DNA of 64,000 nt, from positions 1-64,000 of the forward strand of contig NZ_WUEY01000011.1 of assembly GCF_010668395.1 (NCBI RefSeq). Direction: 5' to 3'. The notes under the pieces were generated by a model, which did not search any database, had not been told where the DNA came from, and saw only the letters and a list, made by a program, of their open reading frames with translations. This document shows positions 50,930 to 59,591 of the stretch, in pieces (position 1 is the stretch's first letter; each line of letters starts with the position of its first letter). The stretch is from Martinezella lusitana (GTDB lineage: Bacteria > Pseudomonadota > Alphaproteobacteria > Rhizobiales > Rhizobiaceae). The position numbers and the translations under genes are program-made.

Positions 50930-51682
50930 ATGAAACGCCTTCTCACCTCCTCGGTCGCATTCGCAGCCATTGCTCTTGGCATGTCCGGCATTGCATCCGC
51001 CGAGCCGATCAAAAATGTTGTCCTGGTTCACGGCGCATTCGCCGACGGTTCGGGATGGCGCGCCGTATCCGATATCCTCGAGCACGACGGCTATACGGTC
51101 TCGGTCGTCCAGGAGCCCGAAACGTCCCTGGCGGACGATGCAGCGGCCACGAAAAGGATCATCCAGAGCGTCAACGCCCCCTTGATTCTCGTCGGCCACA
51201 GCTATGGCGGCGCCGTCATCACCCAGGCAGGCAACGAGCCGCAGGTGCGCGGCCTGGTCTACATCGCAGCCTTCCAGCCCGATAGCGGCGAAACCCTCGG
51301 CGACCTTCTGAAGCGGACGCCGCCGGCCGCAAATAGCGCAGTACCGGCAGGCGAAGGTTACGTGATCGTCAATCCGAAGACCTTCCATGCCGATTTCGCG
51401 GCGGACGTGCCCGCCAAGGAAGCTCACTTCATGGCGATTTCCCAGGTACCGATCAGCGTCACCGGATTCGGCACCGCAATCACCAACGCCGCCTGGCACA
51501 ACAAGCCCAGCTGGTATGCCGTTGCGACGAACGATCGCATGATCAATCCGGACCTCGAGCGTTTCATGGCAAAGCGCGCGGGCAGCACCACGATCGAGGT
51601 GAAGGGTAGCCACGCCATCTACATGTCCCAGCCCCAGGCCGTGGCAAAGCTTATCGAGCAGGCCGCCAAGGACGCCAAGTAA
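50930..51682 (+). CDS. Secreted alpha/beta-fold hydrolase
   Basis: A 250-residue alpha/beta hydrolase with a classical Sec signal peptide (MKRLLTSSVAFAAIALGMSG, cleavage about after ASA). The core has NVVLVHGAFADGSGWRAVSD (HG oxyanion), the nucleophile elbow ILVGHSYGGAVITQAGN (GHSYG), an acid in YAVATNDRMINPDLE, and a catalytic His in EVKGSHAIYMSQPQAVAKLI. This is the EstC-like group of small esterases. AAAGGAAG precedes the ATG. It is followed by a strong terminator hairpin, so it ends the transcription unit. Physiological substrate unknown. Confidence 0.92.
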   Translation: MKRLLTSSVAFAAIALGMSGIASAEPIKNVVLVHGAFADGSGWRAVSDILEHDGYTVSVVQEPETSLADDAAATKRIIQSVNAPLILVGHSYGGAVITQAGNEPQVRGLVYIAAFQPDSGETLGDLLKRTPPAANSAVPAGEGYVIVNPKTFHADFAADVPAKEAHFMAISQVPISVTGFGTAITNAAWHNKPSWYAVATNDRMINPDLERFMAKRAGSTTIEVKGSHAIYMSQPQAVAKLIEQAAKDAK

Positions 51683-51702
51683 CCACGCATCGCATTCGAC
51701 CC

Positions 51703-51740
51703 CTGCGCCACCTTCCGCTGGAAGGCGGCGCAGTTATTTT
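51703..51740 (+). terminator. Rho-independent terminator
   Basis: A long stem (CTGCGCC…GGCGCAG enclosing CCTTCC-GCT-GGAAGG, with one A/C mismatch) is followed by TTATTTT. It lies 20 bases after the hydrolase stop on the plus strand. The convergent LysR gene ends at 51752, so both transcription units meet here. Confidence 0.8.
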
Positions 51741-51751
51741 CAGCATTCCTG

Positions 51752-52639
51752 TCATCCTCGCAGGATCGCCCGGCACAGCTCCATCGCCCGGTGAACAGCG
51801 GGAAGCTGGCGACAGCCACGCGGGTAGATCAGCGCCAGGCGTTCGGGTGTGGGCAACAGCGCGACCGGATGCATCGCGAATCCCGGCCGCGGCACATGCA
51901 AGGCATGGATCGGCAGCAGCCCGAGCCCCACATTTCTTTCAACCAGCGTATAGATCGCCGAAATATCGGTGCTGTCGGCCACGACGGAACAGGAAACGCC
52001 CGCACTTGCAAAGGCCTCCATGATCCGCTCGTAGATGCCGCCGCCCGATCGCCGGCGCAGCAGGACGAGCGGGATATTGGCAAGCGCCTCCGGCCTGATT
52101 TCGGAACCCGCCGTCCATCGGTCGTCACCTTCCCGGCAAAGAAGCACAATGCTCATCGGAGCCAAGGCCTCGACGCCAAGTCCGAAGTTCGCGACCGGCA
52201 TGTGCGTGACGGCAAAATCCAGCTGGCGCATCTCGACCATCGTTTCGAGGAGCTGAGGCTCCCCCTGCTGCAGCGAGAAGCTGACGGCGGCACCCTCTTC
52301 GCGGATCTGCGCCACCACGGTCGTGATGATCTCCAGCGAGACCTGCGTAAATCCCACCCTCAGCCGAGCGGTAAAACCGCGCCCTATCGCCCGCATGTCC
52401 TGATCGAGCGCCGAGGCGCCGCTCAGCAGTTCGGCCGCACGTTCGTATAACGTCCTGCCCGTATCCGTGACGGTCAGGCCACGGCCGGCGCGTTCGAACA
52501 GCGACACACCCCATTCCTCTTCAAGCTGCTTGATCGCCACGCTCAGATTGGGCTGGGCGACCCGCAGAACGTCGGCCGCGGCAGCCAGGGAACGATGCTC
52601 GACGACGGCACGGAAATAGGCAAGCTGTCTCAGATTCAT
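51752..52639 (-). CDS. LysR-family transcriptional regulator
   Basis: A 295-residue LysR regulator. The N-terminal HTH (MNLRQLAYFRAVVEHRSLAA, AADVLRVAQPNLSVAIKQLE) binds DNA. The C-terminal periplasmic-binding-like domain senses a ligand (LRVGFTQVSLEIITTVVAQI … STDISAIYTLVERNVGLGLL). It is divergent from the SDR gene at 52732, with a perfect palindrome between the two starts. It most likely activates the SDR and represses itself. Inducer unknown. Confidence 0.93.
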   Translation of the reverse strand: MNLRQLAYFRAVVEHRSLAAAADVLRVAQPNLSVAIKQLEEEWGVSLFERAGRGLTVTDTGRTLYERAAELLSGASALDQDMRAIGRGFTARLRVGFTQVSLEIITTVVAQIREEGAAVSFSLQQGEPQLLETMVEMRQLDFAVTHMPVANFGLGVEALAPMSIVLLCREGDDRWTAGSEIRPEALANIPLVLLRRRSGGGIYERIMEAFASAGVSCSVVADSTDISAIYTLVERNVGLGLLPIHALHVPRPGFAMHPVALLPTPERLALIYPRGCRQLPAVHRAMELCRAILRG

Positions 52640-52653
52640 CTACGCAACTCACT

Positions 52654-52679
52654 CATTATGGACAATTCAGTCCATAATG
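52654..52679. promoter_or_regulatory. Perfect 10-bp-arm palindrome, LysR binding site
   Basis: CATTATGGAC (52654-52663) and GTCCATAATG (52670-52679) flank a 6-base spacer (AATTCA). It lies 15 bases before the LysR start and about 53 bases before the SDR start. LysR regulators bind dyads in just this position, though with the T-N11-A type; the long perfect arms are notable. Confidence 0.65.
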
Positions 52680-52731
52680 TATACACACTTCCCGCAACAG
52701 TTCAAATCCCATCGTCGGGCAGGAGTTTCCG

Positions 52732-53523
52732 GTGACACAAACCGTTTTCATTACTGGCGCTGCACGCGGAATAGGCGAAGCGTGCGTGCGGCAATTCCTT
52801 GCCGCCGGCTGGAACGTCTATGCGACGGCCCGCGATCCGGAGAAGATCGATGTCGCCGCAAACGAAAAGCTGGCAATGGGCCGGCTCGACGTCGGAGACG
52901 ATGCCTCGATCCTGGCGGCGGTATCGGACGCGGTCTCGCGCTTCGGCGCCATCGACCTTCTGGTCAACAATGCCGGCGTCGGGCTTGGCGGCCCGGTCGA
53001 AGCGATGACCCGTGAAGAGCTGCACGCGCTGCTGGACGTGAACCTGGTCGGGGCAGCCCTGGTCACCAAGGCCGTGCTGCCCGGCATGCGGGAAAACCGG
53101 CGCGGGATGATTATCAATATCGGATCCCTGGCCGGCGCGGCCGGCCTGCCGTTCCTGGCGCCCTATTGCGCCAGCAAGTTCGCCCTGGCGGGGCTGAGCG
53201 AAGCGATGCAATACGAGCTCGCCCCTTTCGGCATTCGCGTGAAACTGATCGAGTTGACCGGAAGCCGCACACAGTTCAAGCAGCAGATCCTGCGTCACCC
53301 CGCTTATGCGTCCGGTCTCGATGCGGTGGAGATGCGGTTGAAAAAAGGCATGTCGTCGGCAAGCCCGCCCGACCTGATTGCCAGGGAGATCGTGCATATC
53401 GCCGGCTCCCCCTCCAAACGTATCCGCTACGCTCTCGGTGCCGGCAAGCGAATGTTCGGCGTGATGCAGGCCCTCCCCGAATGGATGTTTCGCTCGATGC
53501 TGTCGCGCGCATTCGGCCTGTAG
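52732..53523 (+). CDS. Short-chain dehydrogenase/reductase
   Basis: A 263-residue SDR with GTG start (CAGGAG 8 bases upstream). Cofactor motif VFITGAARGIGEACVRQFLA, VNNAGVGLGG (NNAG) and catalytic PYCASKFALAGLSEAMQYEL (YxxxK, in the form YCASK). Preceded by INIGSLAGAAG with the Ser. Typical classical SDR, NAD(P)-dependent. Controlled by the divergent LysR protein. It could act on an alcohol or carbonyl of a small metabolite. Confidence 0.93.
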   Translation: MTQTVFITGAARGIGEACVRQFLAAGWNVYATARDPEKIDVAANEKLAMGRLDVGDDASILAAVSDAVSRFGAIDLLVNNAGVGLGGPVEAMTREELHALLDVNLVGAALVTKAVLPGMRENRRGMIINIGSLAGAAGLPFLAPYCASKFALAGLSEAMQYELAPFGIRVKLIELTGSRTQFKQQILRHPAYASGLDAVEMRLKKGMSSASPPDLIAREIVHIAGSPSKRIRYALGAGKRMFGVMQALPEWMFRSMLSRAFGL

Positions 53524-53554
53524 CGACCGGCAGCGGGCTTCCTCTGACGCGTAA

Positions 53555-54484
53555 CTATTTTGCGACTTCCCGCCGCCAAAGGGCGGGGCTCGAGCCGACA
53601 ATTTTCCGGAACACTTTCGAAAAATGTGCCTGATCGGCAAAACCGACCAGAAGCGCGATTTCCGAAATCGGCAATATCCCTTCGTTGAGATGCTCCTTCG
53701 CCCTTTCAATTCTGGCATGGAGAAACCACTGATAGGGCGTGAGGCCCGTGGAATTGCGAAATGCACGGCAAAAATAGGGGCGCGAAAGATTGGTCAGGCT
53801 TGCCAGTTCGCTTAGCGCCACCGCCTCGCCCAGCCGGGCGCAAAGATACTCCTTGACGAGTTTCAGATGCCGGGACGAGAGGCCGCTTTTGATCTTCAGC
53901 GCAGGTATCGAGGACTGCCCCAGACAAACAAGGCGAATGAGAAGAGCCAGAGAAAGGCTATCCGCATACAGTGTCTCCAGCGGAGTGCAGCCCTCGAACT
54001 CGGCCTCGAAGAGCTTGGCGAGATGGAATATGCCAGCGTCGAAAAACAGCAGCCGCGGCGTCAGGACGGCCACCTTGATCGCATCGTTCTCCAGCGCCGC
54101 AATCGCGGCCCTGTCGAAAAGGAAGGAGATATTGCGCATGAAACGCGTGCCCTCGGAATATGCCCAAACCGTCGACTCGGCTGGTGCGAAATTCATGAGG
54201 TTCTGCGTATCGTCATTCACGAGCGTCGGCCGCGTTGGGCTTTCGCGCGCTTCGGGATGCTTGCCGACGATATCGAGCGTGACCGTCAGACGCGCAACCT
54301 CCTGGCGCAGCTCCACCCTGTAGCAGGCATCCACTTCGCTTTCCTTGATATAGGCATAGATCGAGCTCCAGGAGCGCTCGTAGAAATTGACCGTTCTGTT
54401 GCCCTGGCCGACCAGCAGCGACGGCCGTCTCCAATCCGCCAGCCTCGCTTCAGCCTTGCGGTTGTCCGATATCAGTTCCGTCAC
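53555..54484 (-). CDS. AraC-family regulator
   Basis: A 309-residue regulator with GTG start (GGGAGGGA about 12 bases upstream). The N-terminal effector domain has no clear family (VNFYERSWSSIYAYIKESEV … NFAPAESTVWAYSEGTRF). The C-terminal AraC domain (~205-305) has VKEYLCARLGEAVALSELAS followed by LTNLSRPYFCRAFRNSTGLT, and RAKEHLNEGILPISEIALLV with GFADQAHFSKVFRKIVGSSP. Convergent with the SDR gene at its 3' end, and similar in its C-terminal domain to the next AraC gene. Confidence 0.9.
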   Translation of the reverse strand: MTELISDNRKAEARLADWRRPSLLVGQGNRTVNFYERSWSSIYAYIKESEVDACYRVELRQEVARLTVTLDIVGKHPEARESPTRPTLVNDDTQNLMNFAPAESTVWAYSEGTRFMRNISFLFDRAAIAALENDAIKVAVLTPRLLFFDAGIFHLAKLFEAEFEGCTPLETLYADSLSLALLIRLVCLGQSSIPALKIKSGLSSRHLKLVKEYLCARLGEAVALSELASLTNLSRPYFCRAFRNSTGLTPYQWFLHARIERAKEHLNEGILPISEIALLVGFADQAHFSKVFRKIVGSSPALWRREVAK

Positions 54485-54848
54485 GACGGTATTGTCCCTC
54501 CCGAAGAATGCTGTGGCATGATGTTTGGCCGGATTTTATCGAGGCCTCTCCCTCAGCCGTCGATCCGCCAACAGCCGGCCGGATCGCGTCCGGCCAAAGC
54601 TTTGCATGTATGGGATCGAAGCGGCTTGAACGACGGCACGCGCGCTGCTTGTCCAGCCTGGCGGGCTAACACGCCCAGGCCCTCGAACGTCAGCGATCGA
54701 CGTCAGTTCTGTCGCATTCCGATCCCTGTCAGACGTCGCCGGCTGCCACCGCCAGCCACGTCACAAGTTTCATCGGTTCCCGTCCCCCGCAACCTCCCTC
54801 TCCGGCTTCTCCTGCCCTGAACGCTCTCGGGCCAAACGGCCTTGAAAT
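54485..54848. other. Intergenic, nothing recognised
   Basis: About 360 bases between two same-direction AraC genes. No gene, RNA or clear hairpin terminator was found. Composition is GC-rich and frames are shadow-like. Confidence 0.4.
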
Positions 54849-55697
54849 CTACTCCCGGAACTCCCTGCGCCAGCTGCCCGGCGAGATGCCGTGAACGCTC
54901 GTGAAAATACGGGTGAGATGGCTCTGGTCGGCAAAGCCGCAAGCGACGGCGATCTCGGCGATGGTGGCCGTGCCGAGCAGCATCTGCTTTGCCATTTCGA
55001 TCTTGTGTTCGAGCAGCCAACGATGCGGCGTGCGGCCTGTCGACTTTTTGAAAGCGCGGATGAAATAGCTGGTCGACAATCCGCATTGATCGGCAATCTC
55101 CGATATTCCCACACGGTCGTTTGCGGCGGCCGCCAGAAAACTCGTGGCAAGATTGAGCTGCCGGTTGGAAAGACCGCCGCGATGTATCGCCGGCAGGTTG
55201 AGGCCGCCATACCGCGTCAGTAGATGCGATTGAAGTGCGAGCAGGATATGGTCGATGAACAGCGTGGAGGTGTGCTTCGGTTCGTTCAGTGCCGGAAGCA
55301 ACGCTATCGCAAGACCCTGAACGACGGGGTCGAACTGCCCCTGACGGCTGTCCAGCCCGTCGAATCGCGGACATCCCGCGGCATAGCTGAATTCCGAAAG
55401 CGCCTGCCGGGAGACATTGAACCGGATATTGTCGAACGACGAACGATGATGGCAACGCCAAAGATCGCGAAGGTCCGTTATGGAGAGCGCGCCGACGTCA
55501 TGCCCGCCATCGTATATAAGCTTGCCGTCCCGCCAAAGATGATGATGCTCGAACGGCTTGAGCTGGGTGATGATGCTGTAGGCTTCGGCCTGAGGAAGCG
55601 ATTTGCTCTCGGCGTGATCTGTATGTTCGCTGCGCATGCGAAGAACGCTGACCGAACTGGATTGAAGCGACGATATCTGCGGTCGCGCAGCCAACAC
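54849..55697 (-). CDS. AraC-family regulator
   Basis: A 282-residue AraC regulator. The C-terminal domain (~180-280) has TSFLAAAANDRVGISEIADQ with CGLSTSYFIRAFKKSTGRTP, and MAKQMLLGTATIAEIAVACG with FADQSHLTRIFTSVHGISPG. The N-terminal domain (~30-170; ITQLKPFEHHHLWRDGKLIY) may bind an aromatic or small ligand. GTG 55697 follows AGGTGGGG; ATG 55637 (MRSEHTDHAES) is an alternative. It faces the hydrolase cluster starting at 56090 and could regulate it from the 390-base gap. Confidence 0.88.
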   Translation of the reverse strand: MLAARPQISSLQSSSVSVLRMRSEHTDHAESKSLPQAEAYSIITQLKPFEHHHLWRDGKLIYDGGHDVGALSITDLRDLWRCHHRSSFDNIRFNVSRQALSEFSYAAGCPRFDGLDSRQGQFDPVVQGLAIALLPALNEPKHTSTLFIDHILLALQSHLLTRYGGLNLPAIHRGGLSNRQLNLATSFLAAAANDRVGISEIADQCGLSTSYFIRAFKKSTGRTPHRWLLEHKIEMAKQMLLGTATIAEIAVACGFADQSHLTRIFTSVHGISPGSWRREFRE

Positions 55698-56089
55698 TAC
55701 CTACCCCACCTAAGCCTGCCCAATTTTGGTATCTTCACACAGGCGCTCACCCGAGTCCATCGTGGTTTCCGCCTTTGCCGGCAACCACGATTGAAAGAGG
55801 TCCGGAAAGCCTCACCTTATCAACTGCTTACACATATAGCCGGGCAGCGCTTCGACATTTCACGCGAACTGGATGTCGTGTCGAATACTCTTCGTTGCAT
55901 CGGCTGCGAAGCTTTGCCGTCGCCGGTAAAACTCTGAGCAATTTTCGACCAATCAGGGTCATAAATGACAATCCGGTTCCAGAATGAGCAATTACGGTCG
56001 CGGGCAGGCTCAGACTTCTGGCGGAACGTCGGAGGCTGACGAGAGGAGTGCAGTTCGCTCTTGCAGAGGCCTTAAGAAACGGGAGTACC
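55698..56089. other. Divergent intergenic region upstream of hydrolase cluster
   Basis: About 390 bases between the AraC gene and the YcaC-like hydrolase; probably holds the promoters of both. I recognised no motif with confidence. Confidence 0.4.
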
Positions 56090-56781
56090 ATGATGTCGAA
56101 ATATCTCGAAGTTCTCACCCCGCAAAATTCCCAGATCATCTTTATCGACCAGCAGCCTCAGATGGCATTCGGCGTCCAGTCGATCGATCGGCAGACGCTC
56201 AAGAACAATGTCGTGGCTCTGGCGAAGGCGGCCAAGGTATTTGGCGTTCGGCGACAATTACGACGGTCGAGACGGATGCTTTTTCGGGCAACACCTATCC
56301 TGAACTTCTGGGCGTCTATCCTGAGCACCAGATACTCGAGCGCAGCTCGATGAACTCGTGGGACGATCAGAACGTCCGCGATGCGCTGGCGAAGAACGCC
56401 GCGAACGGCCGCAAGAAGGTGGTCGTCGCCGGCCTCTGGACCGAAGTCTGCAATACGACCTTCGCGCTCTCCTGCATGCATGACACCGATTACGAGATCT
56501 ACATGGTTGCCGACGCTTCCGGCGGCACCTCCGCAGACGCGCATAAATTCGCCATGGACCGCATGGTTCAGGCCGGCGTCGTGCCGGTGACCTGGCAACA
56601 GGTCATGCTGGAATGGCAGCGTGACTGGGCCCGCCGTGAAAGTTACGACGCCGTGATGGCGATCGTGAAGGAACATTCCGGCGCCTACGGCATGGGCGTG
56701 GACTATGCCTATACGCATGTTCACAAGGCGCCCGAGCGGGTCAAGCATGGCGAGCGCATCGGCCCCAATCCCGCCAAGTAG
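56090..56781 (+). pseudogene. YcaC-like isochorismatase-family hydrolase, one-base frameshift
   Basis: Two frames together encode a ~230-residue YcaC-like cysteine hydrolase. Part 1 starts ATG ATG at 56090 (MSKYLEVLTPQNSQIIFIDQ with QPQMAF, the Asp motif). Part 2 continues as TITTVETDAFSGNTYPELLG, NGRKKVVVAGLWTEVCNTTF (catalytic Cys) and onward to 56781. They are joined by a one-base loss near 56249, in GTT C(C)G GCG: adding a C gives …FGVPATITTVETD…. If the base is truly missing, the enzyme is truncated at about 65 meaningful residues. Everything else is intact, so recent mutation or sequencing error is possible. First gene of the 56-63.6 kb cluster. Confidence 0.85.
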
Positions 56782-56798
56782 TCGCTCCGTGTCCTGAT

Positions 56799-56837
56799 CG
56801 GCAAGGGCGGAGAGAGCCAACAACTCCGCTCTTGCCG
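56799..56837 (+). terminator. Strong hairpin after hydrolase
   Basis: CGGCAAGGGCGGAG and CTCCGCTCTTGCCG pair along 14 bp with one mismatch and an 11-base loop. It follows the hydrolase stop by 17 bases. There is no T-run, so it may be a weak terminator or an RNA-stabilising element that sets expression of the first gene apart from the rest. Confidence 0.45.
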
Positions 56838-56966
56838 AAGTCATCTGGCAGGCTGGGACGAGGCTGTTCCACCCGTTCCAGCAAGCGAGATCGCCTTCAA
56901 CGACCGTGCAAGTCCGGATTTCAATGGCCGGGCGGCTTTCACAGCGCAGCGTGAAAGGAGCTAATC

Positions 56967-57245
56967 ATGAAAGTCTACCTATTTTCCTTCGGAGCCGGCC
57001 TTCTCGTCGGGGTCATCTACAATCTGCTGAATGTCCGCTCGCCAGCGCCGCCGCTCATTGCCCTTATCGGCCTTCTCGGCATCCTCATCGGCGAGCAGAT
57101 TGTGCCGGTCGGTAAGCAATTGCTGTCGGGAACGGCCTTCGCGGCGGCATGCGAGAAGTCCTATGCCATAGCGCATATTTTCGGACAGCTCCCGGGCCGG
57201 CAGGCCTCTGCCCAGACGGAAGCGAGCGAGGAGAAACGTTCATGA
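56967..57245 (+). CDS. XapX-domain (DUF1427) membrane protein
   Basis: A 92-residue protein with two membrane segments (KVYLFSFGAGLLVGVIYNLL and PLIALIGLLGILIGEQIVPV), the XapX-domain pattern. A cytoplasmic tail follows. GAAAGGAG precedes ATG 56967. It overlaps the amidohydrolase start by four bases (ATGA), so the two are translationally coupled. XapX proteins have no proven function; they often lie next to YcaC-like hydrolases and amidohydrolases. Confidence 0.88.
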   Translation: MKVYLFSFGAGLLVGVIYNLLNVRSPAPPLIALIGLLGILIGEQIVPVGKQLLSGTAFAAACEKSYAIAHIFGQLPGRQASAQTEASEEKRS

Positions 57246-59131
57246 CTGCACATGACGCAGCCGACATCATCCTGCATCACGGCCTGATCACCACGCTCGA
57301 CCGTTCAAAGCCTGTGGCAAGCGCGGTTGCGATCAAGGACGGCAAGTTCCTTGAGATCGGGCATGACGTCGAGATCATGGCGCACGCCGGTCCCGGCACG
57401 AAAATCGTCGACCTCAAGGGCAAGCGCGTGCTGCCGGGCCTGATCGACAACCACACCCATGTCGTGCGCGGCGGCCTGAACTTCAACATGGAACTGCGCT
57501 GGGACGGCGTGCGGTCGCTGGCGGACGCCATGGACATGCTGAAGCGCCAGGTGGCCGTCACCCCGCCGCCGCAATGGGTGCGCGTCGTCGGCGGCTTCAC
57601 CGAGCACCAGTTCGCCGAGAAGCGCCTGCCGACCATCGACGAGATCAACGCGATCGCCCCGGACACGCCGGTGTTCCTGCTCCATCTCTACGACCGCGCC
57701 CTGCTCAATGCCGCAGCGTTGCGCGCCGTCGGCTATACCAGGGACACGCCGCAGCCTCCGGGCGGCGAGATCACCCGCGATGCGGCCGGCAACCCGACCG
57801 GCCTGCTGCTGGCCAAGCCGAATGCCGGCATCCTCTATGCCACGCTTGCCAAGGGACCGAAACTGCCCTTCGACTATCAGGTCAATTCCACCCGTCACTT
57901 CATGCGCGAGTTGAACCGCTTGGGCGTCACCGGCGTCATCGATGCCGGCGGCGGCTTCCAGAACTACCCCGACGACTATGCCGTTATCCAGAAGCTGTCG
58001 GACGAGAACCAGCTGACGGTGCGTCTCGCCTACAACCTCTTCACCCAGAAGCCGAAGCAGGAAAAGGAAGATTTTCTCAACTGGACGTCTTCGGTCAAAT
58101 ACAAGCAAGGCAACGATTACTTCCGCCACAACGGCGCCGGCGAGATGCTGGTGTTCTCGGCGGCCGATTTCGAGGACTTCCGCCAGCCGCGTCCCGACAT
58201 GCCGCCGGAGATGGAGGGCGAGCTGGAAGAGGTCGTGCGGGTTCTCGCCGAGAACCGCTGGCCCTGGCGCCTGCACGCCACCTATGACGAAACGATCTCG
58301 CGTGCCCTCGACGTCTTCGAGAAGGTCAACCAGGATATTCCGCTCGAAGGGCTGAACTGGTTCTTCGACCACGCCGAGACGATCTCCGACCAGTCGATCG
58401 ACCGCATCGCCGCGCTTGGCGGCGGCATCGCCACCCAGCATCGCATGGCCTATCAGGGCGAGTATTTCGTCGAGCGCTATGGCCATGGGGCCGCCGAAGC
58501 CACCCCGCCGATCGCCCGCATGCTGGAAAAGGGCGTGCATGTGTCCGCCGGCACCGACGCCACCCGCGTCGCCTCCTACAATCCATGGGTCTCGCTGTCG
58601 TGGATGGTCACCGGCAAGACGGTGGGCGGGATGCAGCTCTATCCCCGCGCCAATTGCCTCGACCGCGAGACGGCGCTCAGGATGTGGACGGAGAAGGTCA
58701 CCTGGTTCTCCAACGAGGAAGGCAAGAAGGGGCGCATCGAGGCAGGGCAACTGGCCGACCTCATCGTGCCGGACAAGGATTTCTTCGCCTGCGCCGAGGA
58801 CGAGATCTCCTTCCTCACCTCCGAGCTCACCATGGTCGGCGGCAGGATCGTCTATGGCGCCGGCCCCTTCGCCAGCCTCGACGACAACCCCGTGCCGCCC
58901 GCCATGCCGGACTGGTCGCCGGTTCGCAGCTTCAAGGGCTATGCCGCCTGGGGCGAGCCGGACCATGCCGGCAAGCATTCCCTCAATCCACGCATGATCG
59001 CCTCCTGCGGCTGCGCCAACGACTGCAACCTGCATGGCCATGCCCACGCCAATGCCTGGGCATCGAAGCTTCCCATCAAGGACCTCAAGGGCTTCTTCGG
59101 GGCGCTCGGGTGCTCCTGCTGGGCCGTTTGA
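57242..59131 (+). CDS. YtcJ-like amidohydrolase with Cys/His-rich C-terminal tail
   Basis: A 629-residue metal-dependent hydrolase (amidohydrolase_3/YtcJ). First metal motif LPGLIDNHTHVVRGG, then VTGVIDAGGGFQNYP, WPWRLHATYDETISRALDVF and a later VHVSAGTDATRVASYNPWV with the Asp. The final ~45 residues are unusual: SCGCANDCNLHGHAHA … ALGCSCWAV, five Cys and three His (HGHAH), a probable metal-binding cluster absent from most YtcJ proteins. No signal peptide. Operon: coupled to XapX upstream and followed ten bases later by DoxX. The substrate may be a formamide or carbamate-like compound; unassigned. Confidence 0.88.
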   Translation: MTAHDAADIILHHGLITTLDRSKPVASAVAIKDGKFLEIGHDVEIMAHAGPGTKIVDLKGKRVLPGLIDNHTHVVRGGLNFNMELRWDGVRSLADAMDMLKRQVAVTPPPQWVRVVGGFTEHQFAEKRLPTIDEINAIAPDTPVFLLHLYDRALLNAAALRAVGYTRDTPQPPGGEITRDAAGNPTGLLLAKPNAGILYATLAKGPKLPFDYQVNSTRHFMRELNRLGVTGVIDAGGGFQNYPDDYAVIQKLSDENQLTVRLAYNLFTQKPKQEKEDFLNWTSSVKYKQGNDYFRHNGAGEMLVFSAADFEDFRQPRPDMPPEMEGELEEVVRVLAENRWPWRLHATYDETISRALDVFEKVNQDIPLEGLNWFFDHAETISDQSIDRIAALGGGIATQHRMAYQGEYFVERYGHGAAEATPPIARMLEKGVHVSAGTDATRVASYNPWVSLSWMVTGKTVGGMQLYPRANCLDRETALRMWTEKVTWFSNEEGKKGRIEAGQLADLIVPDKDFFACAEDEISFLTSELTMVGGRIVYGAGPFASLDDNPVPPAMPDWSPVRSFKGYAAWGEPDHAGKHSLNPRMIASCGCANDCNLHGHAHANAWASKLPIKDLKGFFGALGCSCWAV

Positions 59132-59141
59132 GGCAAGACCC

Positions 59142-59588
59142 ATGCACAGCCTCGAAACGAAACTCGCCGCCATCGCCCGCCCCCTTTTCGGGGCGGCCTG
59201 GATGCGCTTCCTGGCCTATCTCGGCCTTTGCGCCGCCTATCTGCAAGGCGGTCTCGACAAGCTCACGGATTTCAACGAAGCACTCGGCGAGATGGCGCAT
59301 TTCGGCCTGTCGCCAGCCCCGCTCTTCGCCGTGCTCGTCATAGCGCTTGAGCTTGGCGCCTCGGTGATGATCCTCACCGGCTTTTTCCGCTGGCTCGGCG
59401 CACTCGGCCTTGCCGGCTTCACGCTGCTCGCCACCTTCCTGGCGCTCCGCTTCTGGGAATTGCCCCCGGGGATGGAACGCTTCATGGCGGCCAATTCATT
59501 TTTCGAACATCTCGGTCTCGTCGGCGGCTTTCTGCTGGTCGCCTGGCTTGATCTGGATCAGGATACTGCAAAGACCATGGAGGCCTAG
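59142..59588 (+). CDS. DoxX-family membrane protein
   Basis: A 148-residue protein with four membrane segments: MRFLAYLGLCAAYLQGGLDK, APLFAVLVIALELGASVMIL, LGALGLAGFTLLATFLALRF and HLGLVGGFLLVAWLDLD. This is the DoxX pattern (quinone-linked or membrane redox partner in some systems). It lies 10 bases after the amidohydrolase and 3 bases before the VOC gene, so it is in the same operon. Confidence 0.88.
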   Translation: MHSLETKLAAIARPLFGAAWMRFLAYLGLCAAYLQGGLDKLTDFNEALGEMAHFGLSPAPLFAVLVIALELGASVMILTGFFRWLGALGLAGFTLLATFLALRFWELPPGMERFMAANSFFEHLGLVGGFLLVAWLDLDQDTAKTMEA

Positions 59589-59591
59589 AAC

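Noticed and set aside
55984..56140. A different N-terminus for the YcaC-like gene in the second frame
   Set aside because: The sequence upstream of TITTVETD in that frame is basic and non-family-like, while the other frame gives a normal YcaC start; a frameshift explains both.
57305..59173. 622-residue minus-strand open frame
   Set aside because: Complement of the amidohydrolase gene; no family resemblance and no ribosome binding site.
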